Below are positions 9,935-21,579 of a stretch of 64,000 nucleotides of DNA, piece by piece. How positions within the stretch are numbered: position 1 is the stretch's first letter; each line of letters opens with the position of its first letter. The notes under the pieces are model-generated. The model searched no databases. It was not told the origin of the DNA and was given only the letters and a program-made list of their open reading frames with translations. The stretch spans positions 1 to 64,000 of the forward strand of contig BCKL01000045.1 of assembly GCA_001600635.1 (NCBI GenBank), read 5' to 3'. Origin of the DNA: Leucosporidium creatinivorum (Eukaryota > Basidiomycota > Microbotryomycetes > Leucosporidiales > Leucosporidiaceae). The translations under genes were made by a program, and so were the position numbers.

Positions 9935-11716
9935 GTAACACGGTCTATCACTGCCCATCTTGATTTGCCAGTGAGAGATCTGAACAGCTCAAGTAGGCGA
10001 CCGAGAGCGAGCCCTTTGCCCGCCTTCAAGCTTCAAGTCCGAAAGTCGAGCTGACACCGCTCTTCTTCCTATCATCTCAAGCGGCTTAAATGCCCTCAGC
10101 TGCGCCTTCCGTCGAGGGCAGCTCTCTTCGACAATGCGGGCGAGCTGGAGACTACTTGGCTACAGCAACCTGGAGCCAGAGCCAGCTCGAACGACTGGAA
10201 CTTTCATCACAACACTTGCTCACAGGGCAGGACAACTCAGGAGGACAACGTACGGGAGCAGGTTGTCAGCCACGATCAGAGAGCTACGCTGTAGATTATA
10301 CGTGGGAAGCGCATGGTGAGCTACAGCCCTCGGTTCGAGCCTTGAGTTGCTGAAGGTCAGCGCGCTGCCCCGCAGAGGCGTACAAGGGCAGCTAGCTGAT
10401 TGCATCTACTACAGACGTACACGTGCTCCACCTGCCAGCCTGCCTGCGCTTGCAGTTCCCTCGCCTGCTTATCACAAAGGTGTGCTCGACGGTTGGACCT
10501 TGGAGCTCGATAGGCGGCTACTCGGACCATGGCAACGAAACAAGCACGGCTGTAGATTCTGCCTGCTTTGAGCTGATATTGATAAGCTGTGTTGAGCGGA
10601 GTTGATGATGTTAGTCTCGAGGTGTGTGCTCATCGTCTCCGGCTTGCTCGCGAGTAGGAGGGGATCAGAGAGCTGACTCCAGCCGCCGTCTCGCTACAGC
10701 ATTCCCCACGTACGCCACCCTGTCAATCCATTGCCAAGCTCCCCCTCGCCTCGGCCTTCTGCTTCTCGCACCTTGGCACCTCTTCTTTCACGCCTTTCCA
10801 GCCCGCCTAGCTGTACCCCGACTGCACTTACAGCTCCTTCCTCGTCTTATCTGTACCTCAATCTGTTATCGTTGCCAGTGGGATGGTGTACCTTTAACCA
10901 ACTCTCTGCAAGTGAGACAATGCTCAGTGTTGTTGGGCTCGCCGCTAATTAGCGCTCACTCGGTGGCGCATAGGCTTCCTCGGTGGAGCGGGCCATCACT
11001 TGCTGGTATTGAGGGGGCTGTCGCATACGTCTTGGGGCAAGAAGGGAAGCCCAAGGGCTGTTCAGCAGAGGAGGGCACAGCTCCCTGGGACAGCTGAGAC
11101 AATGCGAGACGATGTTGGCGCATTACGGCCGAGGACTGAGTGTGAGTGACGCTTGTCTCTTTTTTGAGGAGCGGCAACTCATCCTTGCTTCGCGCCATAC
11201 ATCCTTCGCTCAAAGCCAGCCTTTCCCTCTGGTGGCCGTCTCGTGCTGGGCGGTCGATGGTGTGTTCGGACGAAGGTGCGGTTCTTGCTCATAGCTTCTT
11301 GCTTTACATTGCTCACTCTTCTCTCGTACAGCGCCAATGACGAGCTACCTGCCGTCGACGGCATCGGTATTCAGCTTGGAGAGGGAGCTGAGGCGTTGGG
11401 TCAACGGTCTCCGGTGAGCTCTTGCCTTGTTTGCGCTGCATGAGCACAAGGTGTCCAGAACAAATCCGCTGACCTGCGCTCTCTTGCGTCTGCATCTGTA
11501 GGAGCTCAAGACGTCAATGAAGAGTAGCTCTGTATGAGGCTTACTGCCCTGCTCTGGGAGAGCCAGGCCTTTTGTTTAGGCTGCATGCAAAGGCGAGACG
11601 GGAGGAGCTTACTCAAGTCGAGTGGATTGAAGCAAGCAGCAAACGAGAGATCACCGAGCTCGTTCCCTTGGGAACCTCGTGAGCGGTCCTGTAGGGGTAA
11701 AGAGCGTCGGAGAACG
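9935..11716. other. Right flank of accessory block, no gene recognised
   Basis: Only short frames without shared splice logic are present. The region contains many CAG/CTG-bearing words but no tRNA, no recognisable domain and no clear repeat until the direct repeat that starts near 11717. Confidence 0.5.
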
Positions 11717-11946
11717 GCAACACTGTAGCAGTATTGAGCAAATCCACCTTCCCCTTTTACCACACTACAGGCTGAGATTGTTGATTTAGGTGCACAAAAT
11801 CATGTTCAGCCTTCACGGGGATCCTGCTCGGCCCTCGACACAGAGCTGATCTCTCTTGCTTCAGCCGGTGAGAATGGGGATGGCTGCAGGCGAGCTTTTT
11901 ACAACAAGCAAAGGCGTTGTAGCAAAGTGGTTACTGCGTCCCCTAG
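11717..11946 (+). repeat. Direct partial copy of the tRNA-Ser(AGA) 5' flank with a truncated tRNA
   Basis: This segment matches 12006-12235 at a constant offset of 289 bp, with about ten percent differences. It ends in the first 28 nt of a tRNA-Ser gene (11913-11940: acceptor 5' strand, D arm, start of the anticodon stem) and similarity fades at the anticodon position. No anticodon stem closure, variable arm or T arm follows, so the tRNA piece is non-functional. Confidence 0.88.
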
Positions 11947-12046
11947 AGCTATGCACCAGAAGAAGGTGCCTCCCGAGTCCCCGGTGCTGGCAGGGAAGAG
12001 CAAGAGCGACACTGTAGCAGCATTGAGCAGATCCACCTTCCCCTTT

Positions 12047-12885
12047 TACCACACTACAGGCTGAGATTGTTGATTTAGGTGCACAAGATCATGTTCAGCC
12101 TCCCCGGAGATCCTCCTCGGCCCTCACGCCAGAACTGATCTCTCTTGCTTCAGCCAGTGAGAATAAGGATGGCTACAGGCAAGCTTTTTACAACAAGCAA
12201 AGGCGTTGTAGCAAAGTGGTTACTGCGTCAGCCTAGAATTGGTATTACCGATTAGCTGATCCTCTCTGAGGGCGTAGGTTCGAGTCCTGCCAACGTCGCT
12301 ACGAATCATTCTTTTGCCTCCTGCCACACCCAGGAGGCTACTTTTTATTTTCAGTCACCCTTAAGCTGTAGGACATTGCTATGGCGCAGCTGGCTGGCTC
12401 CAGGGGCTTCTCGGAGCACCCTCGGTGCTGCAAAGATCACTTCTCCTCACTTTGCTTGCCTTTCCCAATTGCTGCCGGTTCCTGGCTTCAGTCGAGTACA
12501 CCAGCGGTGCAATTGCAGTCTGTCTACCTGTCGAGCTACCCACAGGTTGCCTTGCCTCAGTTGGAGGTCAGCCTCGTTCACACTAGCTTTGGTGTTGCGG
12601 GCGGCAAGCTCCTCACATGTCAAGCTGTACCGTTCTGCATTCCCTCCTCTCACTGATCAGCCTTGACAGTATTCTCAGGGCTTCAAGCTTCCTTACAGCT
12701 GCCTGCTTGCTTGTCTCCACCTGCTCAGCTCTGCCTTCCTTGAGCTCTCCTCTCAGGCCTCTTTCTGCGCTCTCCGCAACCTCAACACCAAGAGAAGAGC
12801 ATTCAAGACATTTCCATCACTCTACTTCTTCCCACCAGTAGCACCCTTCCACGCCCCAATAATCAACTCCGCAACTCCCTCAACT
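12047..12885. repeat. Right arm of 839-bp inverted repeat
   Basis: Reverse complement of 3095-3933. This arm is continuous with the body of ureG, so it is the likely original; the left arm is the duplicate. The two arms enclose 8.1 kb. Confidence 0.93.
12202..12298 (+). tRNA. tRNA-Ser(AGA), intron-containing (right copy)
   Basis: Same sequence as the minus-strand copy at 3682-3778. Anticodon AGA lies at 12235-12237 and the 15-nt intron at 12239-12253. The variable arm CCTC/GAGG and the T arm GTAGG/CCTGC are intact, and TTTT follows at about 12312. The gene ends about 520 bp from the ureG stop codon, in convergent orientation. Confidence 0.93.
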
Positions 12886-15800
12886 CCCACCTCGTTCCGC
12901 ACGCTGGTGAAGAGGGTGGGTCCTCCATCGCGCATCTTGTCGGCGTCGCGGCGCATGACTTCGAGGGAGGCGCCGACGTAGGGGGCGAGGTCGATCTGAG
13001 GGAAAGGAGGGTGGAGGGGGCAGACGAGGGGGACGAAGGAGAGCGGGAGAGAGCGATGGCAGCGAGAAGACAATCGGGTGCGGTCGGCGACAAGGTTGGG
13101 AGTGATGGGCGAGCAGAGTCAGGATGTGATAAGATGAGTCGGGGGGTTCGGCGAGCGGAGAGGATGGAGGAGCAAGGAGCGGAAGGTCAGCTCTCGTATC
13201 CTACTCCTCGGCCGAGTCGGAAGAGCGTACCTTGTTGACGATGAGCAGATCACTCTGCGAGATTCCTGGTCCTCCCTTGCGAGGGATCTTGTCGCCACCG
13301 GAGACGTCAATCTGCGCGGTTGAGGAGGGATTCGGCGAAAGAGGTCAGCGCCGAGCGAGGAGAAGGGGAGGAAGGGGCAGAACGTACAACGTAGATTATC
13401 TGTAGGTGTGAATGGTGAGGAAGTCAGCGACGAACGAGGGTGGAGCGCGACGAGAGCGGAGCAGCGAGCGACTCACGTAGTCGGCCAACTCGCGCGAGTA
13501 ATTGGCTGTCGGCGGGAAGAAGCGTCAGCACGAGCTTCTGCGAGTGCGACTCGAGTCGATAGGGGAGGCAACTCACCAGCCAAGTTATCTCCACCTGACT
13601 CGACGAGCTGCTCCCAGATAAAAGGGTCAGCGAGCAGCTTCAGCCGAAGCGAGCGCCGAGACCTACCAGGAACTCGCACCCGTAGGCCGCCTGCAGCTCC
13701 TCGAGCGCTCCTACATTGGCCGAGATGTCCTCGCTGTGGTTGACGAGGCGGTTGTGTCGAGTCGGAGACGGAGGGAAGGCGAGAGGAAGGCGACGAGGGA
13801 GCGACGGAGGAAGACGATCAGCTCTCACCGTCTCACCCCAACGTACTACGAGATTCAAAAAAGAGCACCACTCACCGAATAGCAGCATGCGGGCATCCTC
13901 CCGTCTCGATGGCGCGGATGCGGCCCTTGTCCGCGAGCGCCTCGTTGCGGATGAGAAACTCTTGGTCCTCCTTGGTAAAGATGTCGTTGGTGACGACGCC
14001 TATCGGGGAGTAAGTGGAGGGCGAGGGCGAGGAGAGAGGGGTGGCGGAGGCGGAGGAGGGAGGGAGAGCGAGCGGGAAGGGAAGCGTGAGGAAAGTCAGC
14101 GTTCTGTTCCAGACTAGCTTGCACATGGCACGACACAGCTGCTAATACGAAGGTCTCCGGGGGAAGCGCTGCACGATGGCGCGAAGAGCAGCAAGCCGCG
14201 AAGCCACGCTTCAAAGCCCACCTGCTCGGCGCCGCTCCTCCGTCACCCGGCGGGGTGATCATAATGCCCCGCCACTCGATCAGCAGCTAGCCGAGAGCGT
14301 TAGTAGTCGCGACCGAGCGTACAGGCAACGTCGCCGACTCGTCAATCGAGCAAAACAGCACCCACTGAGGGCGAGCTGACGCCGCTCGCGAGGTACGCTG
14401 TACCACACGCCGGACCTCCAGTCTCTGTTCGAGGATTCAAACAAGCTGAAAAAGCTTGGAGAAGCACGCAGACCTCAAGCTAAGGCAGCCGACGCCCACT
14501 CCGCCAGCAAAGTGAGCGCCGAGCTGCCTGCCGAGGTCGCGCCGCTCCTCTGCCACGGCTGGACTTCTTCATTGCACAGACTGATACCGGAGCGAAGCAG
14601 GCGTTCATCCGCCTCAAGCAACTGCCCGAGAACGCCCCTCGGCACTCTCGGCGCAACCTCAAGCGAGTCGACCTGTCTCCGCTGGCCGGGTTTCCGTGCG
14701 AGATGCAAGGTGGCACAGGACACGAGAGGACGGCTCGACCAGAGACAGACCCCGCGACAGGTGTCCCATCGCAAAGTCCAGCTCACTAGCCCTCGTCACT
14801 CGCTGCTCGGCGAGTGACCTCCGCGCGGGTTTCTCGAGCGAGAAGATCAGAGCCGAGACGTTGAGACGGCGTTAGTGGGCTCGCAGTTGCTAGCAGTAGG
14901 GCGTGAGTCCACCAGAGAACCTCTGACAAACAGCCGCTCAGTCAACGCCATTGCTCGACCCTCGGCGCCCAGCTCGGCGTGCTGTCCGTTTGCGCTGAGC
15001 GGCAAGTCCGCGCACAGCTCGGCCCAAGCTCCACAAAAGCAAGAATGTGGGCCATCTTCATCGAGGACCCCTTCCGTCTCACACAAAGACGAAGTGGATC
15101 TCGAAGTCGAACCCAGCGCTGTCCATGCCGACGCTGCTCGCCTCGCGAAGTGCGCCCCCGTTTACAATGGCAACAGCGGTTGAGGTAGTGCAGTGCAAAG
15201 GAACTTCTGCGTCCATGCACGAAACCCACGCCGCCTCCCTCGAGGAAGCAGCAGCGAGCCTAGAAGCGAGAGCGATCCCTCGGCCGTCGCGACTCTGCAC
15301 CAGCGTGACCGACTGCGCCACAGGGGCAGCATAGAGAGAGCTCATACAGCGCGGCACAGAGTGTCCACCCTCGTCGAGGACTCGACGAGAAGCGGACCTC
15401 TGAGCGGAATGGGCTGCTCCGAGCCAAGCTGAGACGCGTACGAGAGCTGAGATCTGCGCCTGCGAGGTGAGAGCAGAGACCGCGACGGAACAAGCACAGA
15501 GCACCGACCCGCAAAGCTTCTGCCTCACGAATCATCTGCTCAGCTCGCCGACCGTCAGGTCAGGCTCGGCTCGTGCTCAACTCGGCCGCACAGACAGCGC
15601 CTTGTCCTGCTGAAAGGCAAGCTGGAAGCGCGCAGACCACGCAGGGAAGAGACACGCCTATCCTCGTACGAAGACGCCTCATGTCCGTTGAACGAGCACG
15701 AGACAGCCACCGAGAGCGAGCGAAGTCCCCTCCTTGCCTGATACTGCTCCGCTGCGCCTCGACCTCTCAGACTGGACGAGTCACGTCCGTCAAGAGAGCA

Positions 15801-17494
15801 CTCGCATCCTGCGCTCGTCCACGAAGGCAGCACCAGCTCCCTCCTTGAGAGCCGGCACCTTCGAGCGAGGAGGACGAATCGAAGCGCTAATCTTACGGCT
15901 GATCCTCCCCTTTGCCAATAGAGGGAGGTGACCAGTTTTGCATCATGCGGCACAGCTAGTCTACGTCCGATCCAGAAGCCTGGTCCACGACCCTCAGGTC
16001 GCCGACCGAGACCTCAGCTGAGCGCGAGCAGCCGCCCTCCGTGCTCATCTACTCATCTGCTCAATCCTTGAGCTCCTGTGAACTGTAGCGAGTCCGAACT
16101 GGACTATAGACCAGCTCCACGCCGCCTCAAGACAGCGAACAGCTACTCAACCCGGTGCTCTCGCTCCCCGCCTTCCCATTGGGTCTTGCAGCCCCATACG
16201 CTTTACCACCCGAACGAGCAGGCAGGCAAAGATCAAAAGCACCTGTCACCTCCGGCTTGGAGAAGCTCGACCCGTACTGCCAGCAGCGCGAATCGCAATC
16301 TCAGCCGAGCGTCAGCAGCTCTTTGCCCAGCATCTCCGAGCCGAGATTGCCGAGCTGCACGAGCAGCACCAGAACGTCGAGAAGGATGGCCGCGTATAGA
16401 GCAGCGTCCCCGCCACTGTGCGGCGGCAAAGAGCTGCTCAGACTCCCCTTCCTCCGAGAAGCTCTCAGCTCCCCCGTGCTTCGGCGAGCTCTGATGCTCC
16501 ATCGCGCAGCCAGCGCCAGACTATCACAAAGAGTACCCACCTCCAACATGAAGAGGCCCGGTCCACACTACTCGGTAGTGCCGACCGAAGACCTCAGCCG
16601 AGAGCGAGCAACTCCTCGAAGCCCTCTGCTCCTTCGGAGAGCTGGCAGCTCGACTCTGCACAAGGTTCGGCGATGACCTCATCAAGCAGCTCCCCACCGT
16701 CTCTCAACGATGAGCAGCCGCTTGACCTGTCCTGCCTTCCCTGGTGCCCTACTACTCCCTCAGTTCCAACTCAATTCCAGCTCCAGCCCGACCATCCCAG
16801 CCCACCAGCACAAGAGAATGAATAGGATAGACACACCAATGTTGTACTCATCCCTGAACCTCTTGCAGAGCGCCAAAGTGAGGGCCGTCTTGCCTGATCC
16901 GACGGGTCTGGTCGTGGTGGAGCGAGTGAAGCGAGCATGTGTCGATCGGCGAGCGAGTGGGTGAGGTAGGGAGCAGTGAGGGGGAGCAGGGAGCGAAGGA
17001 AGTGATGTAAGAGATTCAGATCAGCTAGCGCCCAAGCCCAGCTCAGAGAGAGCGCCAGAGGGAAAGGGAGACGCGAGAGAGAGAGAGATGAGCTGGCAAC
17101 GTACCCTCCAATACCGATAGTGAACCCCCTCTCCTGCCAATTCCTGCCCGTGAAATCAGGAAGATCCCGCTCGGCGAACTTGCCTGTAGTTGCAGCAGCT
17201 CCGGTGGTCAGCTTGAGGTCGAGAGAGGTGCGACCCCCACTGTAGGCGAGACGAGAAGGCTACAGAGAGAAGAGAAAGGGACTGACCGACGAATTCCATG
17301 CCACTATGATCATGACCATGTTCCTTGATCAAACGCTCCCTCTCTGTCAAGCCCTCCCCATCGTCTCCCTCCGCGGTTGAAGGAGCGTGTTGATGGTCGT
17401 GGGAATGGTGCGAGTGGTCGTGGTCGTGGTCGTGTTGATGAGGTACAGCAGAAGCAGAGGAGGAGAGTGAAGGTGGTGGAAGGAAGGTAACCAT
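12822..17494 (-). CDS. ureG: Urease accessory GTPase UreG, ten exons
   Basis: UreG is the SIMIBI-class GTPase that delivers nickel to apo-urease with UreD/UreF. Exons on the minus strand: 17494-17287, 17183-17105, 16907-16837, 13999-13876, 13733-13667, 13607-13577, 13505-13477, 13399-13388, 13311-13231, 12995-12822; they sum to 876 nt in frame (291 aa). Residues 15-35 are a His/Asp-rich stretch typical of plant and fungal UreG and likely to hold nickel. Then come the P-loop [10 protein letters not shown], the metal-binding [13 protein letters not shown] block, [23 protein letters not shown] and the base-specificity motif NKIDLAP. Exon 8 is a 12-nt microexon coding IIYV. Intron 3 is 2,837 nt because of a repeat insertion, while the other introns are about 50-140 nt. 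All key motifs are intact, so the gene looks functional if the giant intron is spliced. Confidence 0.95.
14000..16836 (-). other. Giant ureG intron 3 with degenerate repeat
   Basis: Donor GTGTGT at 16836 and acceptor TAG at 14000 join NI and GVVTNDIF in frame. About 1.27 kb of the intron (roughly 15650-16830) is a degenerate repeat also found at 53745-54985. On the + strand, antisense to ureG, it has residual coding character, for example SDWTSH and a coiled-coil-like [21 protein letters not shown] stretch near 16300. The class of the repeat is not recognised. It looks old and broken in many places. Confidence 0.8.
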
Positions 17495-18329
17495 CGCGCT
17501 GGGTTGAGGTCGAGCCAAAGACGAGAAGAGATGAGGGAGAGAGGCCAAGGAGCGGAGGAGGCGGAGCTGGGTTGGAGCGGCTGGGAGAGGGGGCAGATGC
17601 ATCATGGACAAGGAGTACCAGAGCTCGAACCATAGTACTCAGTCTACTACAGCCCAAGCTCACCCTGCTGATGAGCTGCACCTCATTCTCACCACGAGCT
17701 TATCTCGCGCCGAGCGAGCAGGCTAGCTGACGGCTGAGCTACAGACAAAGCTAGGACTCGTTCTGCAGCTTTACAAGAATGATATACCCTGCTTCAGTTG
17801 TATGCTATCAGCCCAGCCCTCCGCTCGCTCGCCGCGCAGGAGATCAGCGCCGAGCAGAGCGAATGAGAGGCAGGCTGCAGTAGAGCTGAAGCGGCGAAGG
17901 CAGACCTACCTTCACGCAGTAGACCGAGAGCGCTACCCGTGTGTATCGCAGAGCTGGACAGTAAGCTCGAGCGAAACAACTCGCTGCGAGCGAGACGGAG
18001 AGAGCAAGAGAGCTGCTCGGTGCCCTCCTCTCGCCTTGTCGCCTTCTCATCTCCCTCGCGCTCTCCTCTTCTCCGCCACTCTCGGATCACCGCGAGAGTA
18101 AGTAAGAAATCCAATACCGCGATCCATTCATCACAAGTTCATCATCGTCAATCCGAGTTTAACGTAAGGTCGTGTCCCCCTGCTCCGCTCCCCCTTCGCC
18201 TTCTCCCACCTGTTGCCTCCTCCCCTCCTCTACCGTCTCAGCAGCCCTCCGACTCCCTCCACCTGCCATCGCCGCTTCCTCGATCCTCCACAACGCCAAC
18301 CGAGTGAGTCAAGCCCCAAGTCGAGCTCG

Positions 18330-20968
18330 TTACAGCCCGACCGAAGCCTTAAAGTGCGCGATATAGCCCGCCATGACCTCCTGGATGATCGTATCACCCC
18401 CCATATCGTCGCATTGGATGTTCGATGAGCGTTCGGCAGGGGGAAGGGAGGAGAGAGGGGAGGGGAGGGGAAAGAAGTGCGTCAGCGCCGAACACCGCTA
18501 GTCTGAAGAGCCAGGAAGCAGAGCAGGGGTAGAAAGAGGAGCGGGCGGGGAAGGTGGGAGAAAAAAGAAAACGTACAGGAGGCGTCTTGAACACGACCAA
18601 ACCCGCGAGGGCGACCGAGTAGCCGAACATCTGCGATTTGGCGGGCGGGCGAGCGTAGCGAGCCAGGAGAGGGAGGAGCGAGGCGACGGCGGGGTGTAGG
18701 GGTGAGAGAGGAAGGAGGGAGTCAGTGCGATGAAAAGCAAGAGGAGATGGGGAGCAAGAGCTCGGCGCACCTGAGTGAAGGTGACGGGCGAGCCAAAGAG
18801 GACGACCGAGCCGGCGACGAGGAGGATGTCCTTGAGGACGCCTGATTGATGGCAGTGAGCGATAGCGAGTGCAGTGATTGAGTGCAGGGGTTTTGGGGGG
18901 GTTAGCTCGGCTCGGTCTCAACTCGGAGAGCGCTCAATCTCACCTGACAGCGTCAAAACCAAACTACTCGCACACCCAATCAAAAAGACAACACTAACAT
19001 TCAACAGCAGCGCGACGTTGCAGTTGATGAAGAGGGTGACTGGGCCTACTCGTTCGAGGACGAGGTGGAAGGGTGTCGAGCCTTCGAAGAGGGGGATTAG
19101 GAGGGCGTTGAGGGTGGCGCAGACCTATGAGCGTGGGAGGGAGGGTTCGAATGGTGGTTGGAGAGAGGAAGGAGCAGCGGTGGAGTGAAGAACGGAAGAG
19201 GCGAGTCAGCGTCGGGCCCCTTTGCGCCTTCCTCGTCCTGGCGATTCTTAACGACCCCGATAGCGCAAACTCACGGGAGCGTAGTAGTACAGCGACACGA
19301 GCGGGTCCATCCTCATCCCTTGGAGGAGCTTCTGGATGGCGCTGTGTGTGGTCGAGCGAGCGGTTCGGCATTGAGGGCAAGAGGATGATGAGAGGAGTGA
19401 GCAGGAGAACGAGGGAAGCAACAGGACAGGAATGAAACGTACACCAATCGAGTAGCCTCGAACATGATGCCCAAGCATTGGAAGACGAAGCCGCCGAAGA
19501 CGCTGTTCGTCGGGAGTCGAGCGGGGATGGTCAGTATTCGGTTCAGTTCGGCTTCGCTGCCGGCCTTGCCCCTTTCTGTGGGTCATCCCTCCTCATGTCT
19601 CCTCTTCCTCGCTCAGCTCTCCTCCGTTTCTCCCTTCACCTCTCCCTCGACGCCCCCTGCCCTCTCACTCCCCTCACACCCCCTCCCTCTCTGCCCTTCC
19701 TACCCCTCTCCCACCCCCCGCCAACTCAAGCGAATCACACCACTCACAAGTTCAACTCCCCATAACTCGCCATCGCAACACCAAAGCTGATCGCCACGAC
19801 GACCACGGCGGTGCGTTTGTTGAACTGGTCGAGGCCCATGAGGACTGACATGGTGAGGACGGCGACAGAACTATTGGAGAGCGAGGATTCGAGCGACGTA
19901 GTGGGAGAGGGGGATTTGAGCGGGTGAGGGAAAGAGGGAGGAAGGGGAGGCGGGAGGGATGGAGGGGAGCGCCGAAGCCAGGACGGGGGAAGAAGAGGGA
20001 CAGCAAGGTCAGCTCGCTCTCCTTTGGACGTTCCATAGACGTCTACAAAGTGCAACGCACGTGAAAGCTTTGAGCATCTGGATGAAGGGCACCGAGAGGG
20101 TCAAGTAGGCGAGGTTGGAGAAAATGAGCGAGGCGGAGAAGAGGGCGCCGATGGGGACAATCTGTGGTACCAGAGCATATTGATTAGCTTCACTGAGAAG
20201 GAGGAGCAGAGAGCGAGAGAGAAGAGACCCACGTTCTTCAACCACCTGCTCGGCGAGGATTCCAGATTGGTCGGTGGTCAGCTTCGGCGCTTCCACCGTC
20301 GGGGAGCATCCGCAGAGAGAGCAAGACAGTACAACCCACCGATCCCAGCTCATCTCGACATTGTTCAACCCGTCCAGCAAGTGCGTGAACCTCAACATCA
20401 ACCGCGTGCCGATCGTCGCGTAAACTAAATGGACGGTCGTGAGGAAGATGGGGCTGTACTCCTAAAGGTTAGCTTGATCCTGCTGTACGATATAGTAAGA
20501 GACTCACTAGGGGAAGTTGAGATCGCCCGCATCGTCTCCCCTGCGCGTCGTTGTCGTGGTTAGCTGCGCACGAGCTGCCCGGGAGAGGCAAAGCCGTACA
20601 GGATCCAAGCGTTCATGAGGATAACAGAGGAGGAGAGGAAGATCCAAATGCAGATAATTGGCGCAGGGTGGATCTTCTTGACCTACAGGGCCAGCAAGCA
20701 GCGAGCAGCGCATTCCGTCCAGGGTCAGCTCTCTCGCTTCGAGCTGTAGGGGATCAGATCAGAGCTGCAGACTCACAGCACTAGTAGCCTGCACCGGTGG
20801 TGGTAGACTCTCACTCGCTTCCAGCTCTTCCAAATCATTCTTGAACTGCGCTTCGTCCGAGCTGTTGTGCTGTGCGCCAGAGCCAGAGCGCTCGTCCTCT
20901 TCGCGCAAGAGAGCGTCCGCTTCCGCTTCGGCGCTGAGGTCCTGTAGGGCAATCTTGTCCGGCGCCAT
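18330..20968 (-). CDS. Triose-phosphate/nucleotide-sugar-type transporter (DMT superfamily)
   Basis: A membrane transporter of the TPT/SLC35 group that would exchange sugar phosphates or nucleotide sugars in the Golgi or ER. The start at 20968 opens an acidic cytosolic N-terminus of 64 aa (exon 20968-20777). Later exons give VKKIHPAPIICIWIFLSSS, PIFLTTVHLVYATIGTRLM, FTHLLDGLNNVEMSWDRW, IVPIGALFSASLIFSNLAYL, SVPFIQMLKAFT, AVVVVAISFGVAMASYGEL, GFVFQCLGIMFEATRL, MDPLVSLYYYAPV and a final hydrophobic block with FGYSVALAGLVVFKTPP. These are the conserved helices of the fungal DUF250/TPT family. About ten introns of 60-130 nt. The last acceptor is uncertain; the most consistent ending is EVMAGYIAHF... 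with the stop at 18330-18332. Substrate cannot be deduced. Confidence 0.88.
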
Positions 20969-21579
20969 TTCGAGTCGAGGTGAAGAGGCGGTGATTTGCG
21001 AGAGGGAGAGATGTGGAAGAGGCCCCGCGCGGCGTTCTGAAGGCTTGAGCTTAGACTACATCTCGCTCGACTTCTTTACTCCGCTCCAACTCGAAGAGTG
21101 CTTCTCTACTGGACTACAGCTCGCCCTACTCAGCCTGCACCCTTCTCGATGTTCTTACAACCGCTCGACGCGTCTCGAGCGGAGCTGGAATTGGAACGAG
21201 CCGACTTGAGCGCCTCGTAGGGAGTCTGAGCAAGGTGAGTAGCTCTCTTGATCTACTGAAGAGTATATCCTTCGCCCTGCTGGCTCGAAAGCGGTCTTGG
21301 AAGCTGATCTCGGCGTTCGTCGGGCTGCAGAGTAGTGAGGCTCTGTAGCCCGCCGAGAGGCTCTCACCGTTCTCGAATGGAGACCCAATCAACTTTCCAA
21401 GGCTTCAGAAGCTCCCGCTGACCCACTCTCTCTTCCCCACTCTTGCAGTTTCTCTCAACTCGACGAACCGGACGTGGGAGGAGCGCCGAGCTGCTCTCCT
21501 TCGCAGGGAAGCTCGACTCGACCATCTTGACCAGCATCGAAGCCCTCGACTAGGATCATTGAATTCCCAACCTCCACCT

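Noticed and set aside
3095-12885. Inverted arms as a pure assembly fold-back
   Set aside because: The interior between the arms is unique and 8.1 kb long, the left arm has an extra insertion and the inner flanks differ by a few bases, which a mirror artefact would not show. It cannot be excluded without long reads.
13408-14117. Plus-strand ORFs across ureG
   Set aside because: They are antisense shadows of GC-rich ureG exons and introns.
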